Shown here one piece after another: positions 7,143 to 9,577 of a stretch of 9,577 nt of DNA; positions within the stretch are counted from its first letter, which is position 1; each line of letters opens with the position of its first letter. Below the pieces are notes generated by a model that made no database searches, was not told the origin of the DNA, and was given only the letters and a program-made list of their open reading frames with translations. The stretch lies in assembly GCA_028684915.1 (NCBI GenBank), contig JAQUEZ010000229.1:1-9577 (forward strand). Direction: 5' to 3'. Origin of the DNA: Desulfobulbus sp. (lineage in GTDB: Bacteria; Desulfobacterota; Desulfobulbia; Desulfobulbales; Desulfobulbaceae). Both the position numbers and the translations under genes were made by a program.

Positions 7143-7550
7143 TCAATCCTTCCGCGCCAGAAAATAATCAGCGAAAGGCATATCATATTCCGGCACATGA
7201 TCAATAAATATGGATTTGAGCACATGATAGATTTCGGTTGTTCCCCCTGGTACATCAAGCTTTATCCGGAGCATCAATTCGCGGGCCTCCTCTATCAGGC
7301 GGGCATGCTCCGCTTTATGATCTTCTGTATCAGGAAAATCTGAAGCTTCCATGTATTTCTCTTCACGTGCAAAATGCTCCACCGTGTAGCTCAAGATTCG
7401 TTGGCAGGCTCGGATAATCGCCTCCTTTCCTTTGTCGTCCTGGATGGCACTATAGAGCACGTTCGCTAATTCAAGGATAGCCCTATGATCTCGGTCAATC
7501 TGTTTGAGCCCGGTCTCATACGTTTGTTTCCAAAAAAATGGTTCCGTCAT
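7143..7550 (-). CDS. Bacteriohemerythrin
   Basis: A single-domain O2-binding di-iron protein of the bacteriohemerythrin family, 135 residues from ATG 7550. It begins MTEPFFWKQTYETGLKQID, a classic N-terminus. All seven iron ligands expected for the family are visible: His22 (DRDHRAIL), His59 and Glu63 (VEHFAREEKYM), His78 and His82 (DHKAEHARL), His118 and Asp123 (IDHVPEYDMPFADYF). In anaerobes such proteins bind, carry or sense oxygen in the cytoplasm and may limit oxidative damage; no fused signalling domain is present here. The frame is open to a TTG at 7598, but the ATG is preferred because MTEPFFW matches homologues. Neither start has a clear Shine-Dalgarno, so expression may depend on upstream context. 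The MITE-like element lies about 100 bp upstream. Confidence 0.93.
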   Translation of the reverse strand: MTEPFFWKQTYETGLKQIDRDHRAILELANVLYSAIQDDKGKEAIIRACQRILSYTVEHFAREEKYMEASDFPDTEDHKAEHARLIEEARELMLRIKLDVPGGTTEIYHVLKSIFIDHVPEYDMPFADYFLARKD

Positions 7551-7647
7551 AGTTGAGTGGGAATATTTTTTATTGGTCAGCGGACCCCTTGCTTCCAAGA
7601 AAGCCGCACCGGAGAAAATCTCTTCGATATTGTTGAAGCTACAAAAG

Positions 7648-7770
7648 GGTGTTGAAAAGTATTTGTGAAAACATTGAAAAATCGGAAAGTTAACTGCAAA
7701 AAAAGGTGAAAAGCGATTTTGCAGTTAACATGCTGATTCTTCGAGATAAAAGGGTGATCGTTTCAACACC
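7648..7770. mobile_element. 123-bp palindromic MITE-like element
   Basis: The ends are a 10-bp perfect terminal inverted repeat, GGTGTTGAAA (7648-7657) and TTTCAACACC (7761-7770). Inside is a 13-bp perfect inverted repeat, GTTAACTGCAAAA (7689-7701) and TTTTGCAGTTAAC (7717-7729), with a 15-nt loop. Sequence between the arms also pairs partly (GAAAAATCGG versus CTGATTCTTC). The first 16 bases are identical to 4018-4033, the putative end of the decayed IS. It has no coding capacity. No clear target-site duplication is visible. It fits a non-autonomous element mobilised by that IS family; a bidirectional hairpin or other structured RNA is the alternative. Confidence 0.7.
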
Positions 7771-7792
7771 TTTTACGGCACCTTCCGTAAAA
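7771..7792. repeat. 8-bp inverted repeat abutting the MITE-like element
   Basis: TTTTACGG (7771-7778) and CCGTAAAA (7785-7792) form a perfect 8-bp stem with a 6-nt loop, immediately beside the right terminal repeat. It lies downstream of the siroheme-protein gene, but no U-tract follows on the minus strand, so it is a poor intrinsic terminator. Confidence 0.5.
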
Positions 7793-7805
7793 ACAGCTTC
7801 GGGAA

Positions 7806-7858
7806 AAGTGAAACCACTACCAAATATGCCACCGGATTTAAAACATGGTATGTCGCCC
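7806..7858 (+). repeat. Intergenic repeat family R2, copy B
   Basis: The core ACCAAATATGCCACCGGATT is followed by TAAAACATGG and TGTCGCCCC. The left part (7806-7839) matches copy A at 31 of 34 positions; the right part (7819-7858) matches copy C. It ends 8 bp from the stop codon of the siroheme-protein gene. Confidence 0.8.
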
Positions 7859-7865
7859 CAATTGT

Positions 7866-8525
7866 TCACAGAAGATCAGCCTTGACCTTATCAATTCCAA
7901 GCCGTTCAATCATTCGGCCCACTCGCTCTCGTTTGGAATTTTTTTTGTAATAGTCAATGATGCGGGCCACCATTTCCAATGTTTCCTCACTGGGCAAATC
8001 CTCCACGAGGAGATCCGCCAGTCTAGGCCATGCCGATCCGCTCCCGCCGATCATCACAGACCAGCCCTTGGAAGTTCCGTAAAGAGAAATGTCCTTGATG
8101 CAGTTTTCAGCACACTGGATCTTACAACCGGAAACCCCCATTTTCATCTTACTGGGGAGCACCATGCCGTTGTAGCGCCGGTCCAACTCCATTCCCATCT
8201 CGAGACTGTCCTGGTTGGCTAGGCGGCAGTACTGAATGCCGGGACAGGCCTTGATACTCCTCACGCACAGCCCCACGGTATGGCCCGGATCCATTTTTAG
8301 ATCCTTCCATGCCTGCTCCACTTGGTCCTCGTCTAGGCCAATGAGAGCAATCCGCGCCGCACTGGTGATTTTGATTTCCGAAACTTTGTATTTATCTGCG
8401 ACATCGGCCAGCGCCCGGAGCTGGTCTGGTGTGACTAGTCCACAAGGCATGTGAGGGGCTATTGCATATTTGATTTCTTCAGTTCCCCTTTGGCGGATAA
8501 CGCCTTTTTCTCCGTCTTTGAGCAT
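7866..8525 (-). CDS. Small siroheme/[4Fe-4S] sulfite or nitrite reductase family protein
   Basis: A 219-residue protein containing a single set of nitrite/sulfite reductase modules: a ferredoxin-like half domain (about residues 10-78, with YAIAPHMPCGLVTPDQL and EIKITSAARIALIG) and a siroheme/4Fe-4S domain (about 80-219). The cluster motif is CX5C (Cys94-PGIQY-Cys100) plus CX3C (Cys134-KIQ-Cys138), with extra Cys87 and Cys142. Basic residues for anion binding are plausible at Arg58, Arg89, Lys127 and Lys129. Its size matches the low-molecular-weight assimilatory-type sulfite reductases of sulfate reducers (about 27 kDa, as in Desulfovibrio), much shorter than CysI or NirA. Substrate (sulfite, nitrite or neither) cannot be inferred. 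The ATG at 8525 has only a weak AGAGA site. No electron-transfer partner or siroheme synthesis gene is adjacent. Confidence 0.9.
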   Translation of the reverse strand: MLKDGEKGVIRQRGTEEIKYAIAPHMPCGLVTPDQLRALADVADKYKVSEIKITSAARIALIGLDEDQVEQAWKDLKMDPGHTVGLCVRSIKACPGIQYCRLANQDSLEMGMELDRRYNGMVLPSKMKMGVSGCKIQCAENCIKDISLYGTSKGWSVMIGGSGSAWPRLADLLVEDLPSEETLEMVARIIDYYKKNSKRERVGRMIERLGIDKVKADLL

Positions 8526-8606
8526 GAGTCTCTTTTCTGGTTACACGATGAAATTTAAAAACTGGATGAAGGCCACAGTATCAAAAAAAACAGGCCCTCA
8601 TTCGCC

Positions 8607-8645
8607 ACCAAATATGCTACCGGATTATAAAACGTGGCCTGTCCC
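8607..8645 (+). repeat. Intergenic repeat family R2, copy C
   Basis: ACCAAATATGCTACCGGATT is followed by ATAAAACGTGGCCTGTCCC. Compared with copy B it differs at a few positions plus a one-base length change. It lies between the YhcH and siroheme-protein genes. A plus-strand frame reads across it (NMLPDYKTWPVP), and copies A and B read similarly (PLPNSPPD, PLPNMPPD), hinting that the family could derive from a coding sequence. Confidence 0.75.
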
Positions 8646-8691
8646 AAGGCGTTCCGATGTTGAATATCCGGGGAGAGGGGATGCCTATTTG

Positions 8692-8717
8692 GAAAAAATT
8701 CCCTTGCAGGGGGGAAT
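8692..8717 (-). terminator. Probable rho-independent terminator after the YhcH gene
   Basis: On the minus strand ATTCCC (8717-8712) pairs with GGGAAT (8703-8698) around an 8-nt loop, and a run of T follows (8697-8693). It sits about 36 bp past the YhcH stop codon and would separate that gene from the siroheme-protein gene. Confidence 0.6.
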
Positions 8718-8731
8718 AGATCCGATCAAGA

Positions 8732-8749
8732 GCTAACGTTGAGTTCGCC
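8732..8749 (-). repeat. CGTTAGC boundary motif, copy 1 (after YhcH)
   Basis: On the minus strand this is GGCGAACTCAACGTTAGC, beginning 4 nt after the YhcH stop codon. It matches the second copy (9238-9255) at 14 of 18 positions. The AACTCAA then GTTAG pattern resembles the right half of integron attC sites (for example GGCTTAACTCAAGCGTTAG), but the matching left half is not evident. Confidence 0.5.
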
Positions 8750-8752
8750 TAC

Positions 8753-9217
8753 CTATTCCTTGTTAACAGCAACCTTGATAATAACTTTGTGGATAATGCC
8801 AGATGAGAACATTGCCATATGCGCATCCTCTGGGAAAAAAATTGCATAAGAATTTTTCTGTACTGAAATCCAAGTAGCTGGTTCATCTTTGAAATTTTGT
8901 GCATCACTTTCTTCATCGTAATTGCTTTTTGGGTGAAGGCAGAGACTCTTTGGTTTCCAGCCCATTTCGTCTGTTCCTGCTACAACAAATTGTATGTCAA
9001 TATATTTACGATGAACTTCTAGAAGCCCTTCATTTTTCGCCTCGCCAAGATCATTTACAATGATGGCAAAAATATGTTCTCCGTCAATTTCATATTTGCC
9101 AGCTGGTAAATCTTTCAAATCTGCTCGAGAAAGAAAGTCAAATGCTTTTTTAAAACCGCTGTTTAAAAAATAATAGGAGCTTAAGTTTTCAATAGTATCA
9201 AGAATCATGGCTACCAT
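8753..9217 (-). CDS. YhcH/YjgK/YiaL family protein (DUF386)
   Basis: A 154-residue single-domain protein of the YhcH/YjgK/YiaL family, a cupin-like fold linked in enterobacteria to sialic-acid or sugar metabolism (E. coli NanQ is a sialic acid anomerase). Visible family features are AGKYEIDGEHIFAIIVND (residues 39-56), EVHRKYIDIQFVVAGTDEMGW (with His69, Asp74 and Gln76), FFPEDAHMAMF (His133) and HKVIIKV (His143), which include the likely metal-binding residues. The start may be ATG 9217 or ATG 9208 (MILDTIENL); neither has a convincing Shine-Dalgarno. No sialic-acid or sugar catabolic genes are near, so its substrate is unknown. GCTAACG-type direct repeats lie on both sides (8732 and 9238), suggesting the gene moved as a unit of about 0.5 kb. 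A terminator follows. Confidence 0.92.
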   Translation of the reverse strand: MVAMILDTIENLSSYYFLNSGFKKAFDFLSRADLKDLPAGKYEIDGEHIFAIIVNDLGEAKNEGLLEVHRKYIDIQFVVAGTDEMGWKPKSLCLHPKSNYDEESDAQNFKDEPATWISVQKNSYAIFFPEDAHMAMFSSGIIHKVIIKVAVNKE

Positions 9218-9237
9218 TATAGGCTGATGTTGAACAT

Positions 9238-9255
9238 GCTAACGTGGAGCAAGCC
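9238..9255 (-). repeat. CGTTAGC boundary motif, copy 2 (upstream of YhcH)
   Basis: On the minus strand this reads GGCTTGCTCCACGTTAGC, 21 nt before the YhcH ATG. It comes shortly after the TGA (9263-9261) of an upstream minus-strand reading frame. The GGC-NNN-CTC-N-ACGTTAGC pattern is shared with copy 1. Confidence 0.5.
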
Positions 9256-9260
9256 GGATA

Positions 9261-9359
9261 TCATAGCATCCAAAGTCCGCTGATGAAATCCTTATTGTCG
9301 GGACGGTAAGCAGCAGACGGCAGATCCACAAGGCTGGCGAAAAGTTGGTAAGCGATCAC
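9261..9359 (-). pseudogene. Possible 3' remnant of a minus-strand gene
   Basis: A minus-strand frame ending at TGA 9261 reads YQLFASLVDLPSAAYRPD then NKDFISGLWML, which has protein-like composition. The frame is open upstream to about 9446 but has no ATG, and its upstream half overlaps the R1 repeat. A GTG at 9359 would give only about 32 residues. It could be a gene fragment carried next to the YhcH unit, or chance. I do not recognise it. Confidence 0.25.
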
Positions 9360-9392
9360 GGGGCACCGAATCTGCGGTGTTATCGGCCTGTT
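9348..9392 (+). repeat. Repeat R1, copy 2
   Basis: Bases 9361-9392 are identical over 32 nt to 7045-7076, with looser similarity back to 9348. It is in the same orientation as copy 1 and 2.3 kb away from it. Confidence 0.85.
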
Positions 9393-9457
9393 TACGTACA
9401 GGTGTACGCTATTTCCACTGCGCTGACTGCGGCAGAGAAGAAACCGTTATAACGTAA
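9349..9457 (+). pseudogene. Possible zinc-ribbon protein remnant
   Basis: One plus frame gives DHGAPNLRCYRPV and the next gives RTGVRYFHCADCGREETVIT before TAA (9455-9457). If one frameshift near 9390 is repaired, the result is a zinc-ribbon tail, with CADC as the second knuckle. The first knuckle would need small changes; in copy 1 the sequence GTAACCGATCGCGGG is close to one coding C-N-R-C-G. Such ribbons occur at the N-termini of IS1-type and other DNA-binding proteins. This is inference from two damaged copies. Confidence 0.3.
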
Positions 9458-9483
9458 GCGTCAAAACAACCGCATCTTTTAGC

Positions 9484-9506
9484 CAGTATCGTATGATGTC
9501 ATACTG
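9484..9506. promoter_or_regulatory. Operator-like inverted repeat upstream of the right-edge gene
   Basis: GTATGA (9491-9496) and TCATAC (9499-9504) form arms 2 nt apart, flanked by CAGTAT (9484-9489) and ATACTG (9501-9506), an overlapping second dyad. A TATGAT -10-like hexamer (9492-9497) lies inside it on the plus strand, though no good -35 is seen. A repressor site over a promoter for the gene at 9542 is plausible. Confidence 0.35.
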
Positions 9507-9541
9507 TGGCCGACTTGAACACCAACCAAGGAGGCCCCACC

Positions 9542-9577
9542 GTGAACACCACCAACTATACAGCCCTCAAGGATAGG
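9542..9577 (+). CDS. 5' end of an unidentified gene running off the right edge
   Basis: GTG at 9542 follows a perfect AAGGAGG (9528-9534) with 7-nt spacing, one of the strongest ribosome binding sites in the window. Only 12 codons are present (MNTTNYTALKDR), too few to name a family. The gene is divergent from the five minus-strand accessory genes. If those are a cassette array, this position is where a tyrosine-recombinase integrase would be expected, but nothing in the 12 residues shows it. Confidence 0.6.
   Translation, partial: MNTTNYTALKDR

Noticed and set aside
7771..7792. Hairpin TTTTACGG/CCGTAAAA as a terminator for the siroheme gene
   Set aside because: No U-tract follows the stem on the minus strand, and it is AU-rich at the base; recorded as an inverted repeat instead.
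8470..8736. 88-codon plus-strand open frame ending LQGGIDPIKS
   Set aside because: Its start lies inside the siroheme gene and there is no Shine-Dalgarno. The part spanning repeat R2 may be relic coding sequence, so it is mentioned only with the repeat.
5852..9577. CRISPR array suggested by several intergenic repeats plus a Cas2-like protein
   Set aside because: The repeats are 0.7-1.5 kb apart with genes between them, are imperfect, and no regular spacers or other cas genes are present.

Overview
The window looks like chromosomal DNA from a Desulfobacterota (deltaproteobacterial) bacterium. The best clue is a small cysteine-rich PxxKW protein (629-877), a family known mainly from that group. 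Type IV pilus, siroheme-reductase and bacteriohemerythrin genes fit an anaerobe or microaerophile. Genus cannot be set from this sequence.

Left block (1-3898), ordinary core genome. A partial pilC-type gene runs off the left edge on the minus strand. Divergent from it is the PxxKW gene, with a near-consensus sigma-70 promoter and a strong intrinsic terminator. Three minus-strand genes follow in transcription order tatD-like nuclease, yggS (PLP homeostasis, overlapping tatD by 14 nt) and ugd (UDP-glucose dehydrogenase). They look like one transcription unit.

Middle (3899-5851), insertion-sequence debris. A minus-strand DDE transposase (about 4243-5629) is broken by at least three single-base frameshifts, a likely fourth near its N-terminus and an in-frame stop. 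One end carries a 16-bp sequence that recurs at the end of a 123-bp palindromic, MITE-like element at 7648-7770.

Right block (5852-9577), accessory-looking. Five unrelated genes all lie on the minus strand: a SinR-family/Cas2-like small protein, an exported protein of unknown function, a bacteriohemerythrin, a small siroheme/4Fe-4S sulfite-nitrite reductase and a YhcH/YjgK/YiaL protein. They are separated by 227-315 bp gaps and mostly have weak ribosome binding sites. The gaps hold several repeat families: a 35-50 bp sequence on the 3' side of four genes (with a weak fifth match), a pair of 32-bp identical repeats that resemble wrecks of a zinc-ribbon gene, the MITE-like element, and an 18-bp motif ending in CGTTAGC shortly after the stop of YhcH and of an upstream ORF remnant. 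At the right edge a divergent plus-strand gene begins with GTG and a perfect AAGGAGG site. Same-orientation unrelated genes, repeats at their 3' ends, CGTTAGC boundaries and a divergent gene at the head together resemble a mobile gene-cassette array (integron-like). No complete attC or integrase is visible, so this is a hypothesis only.
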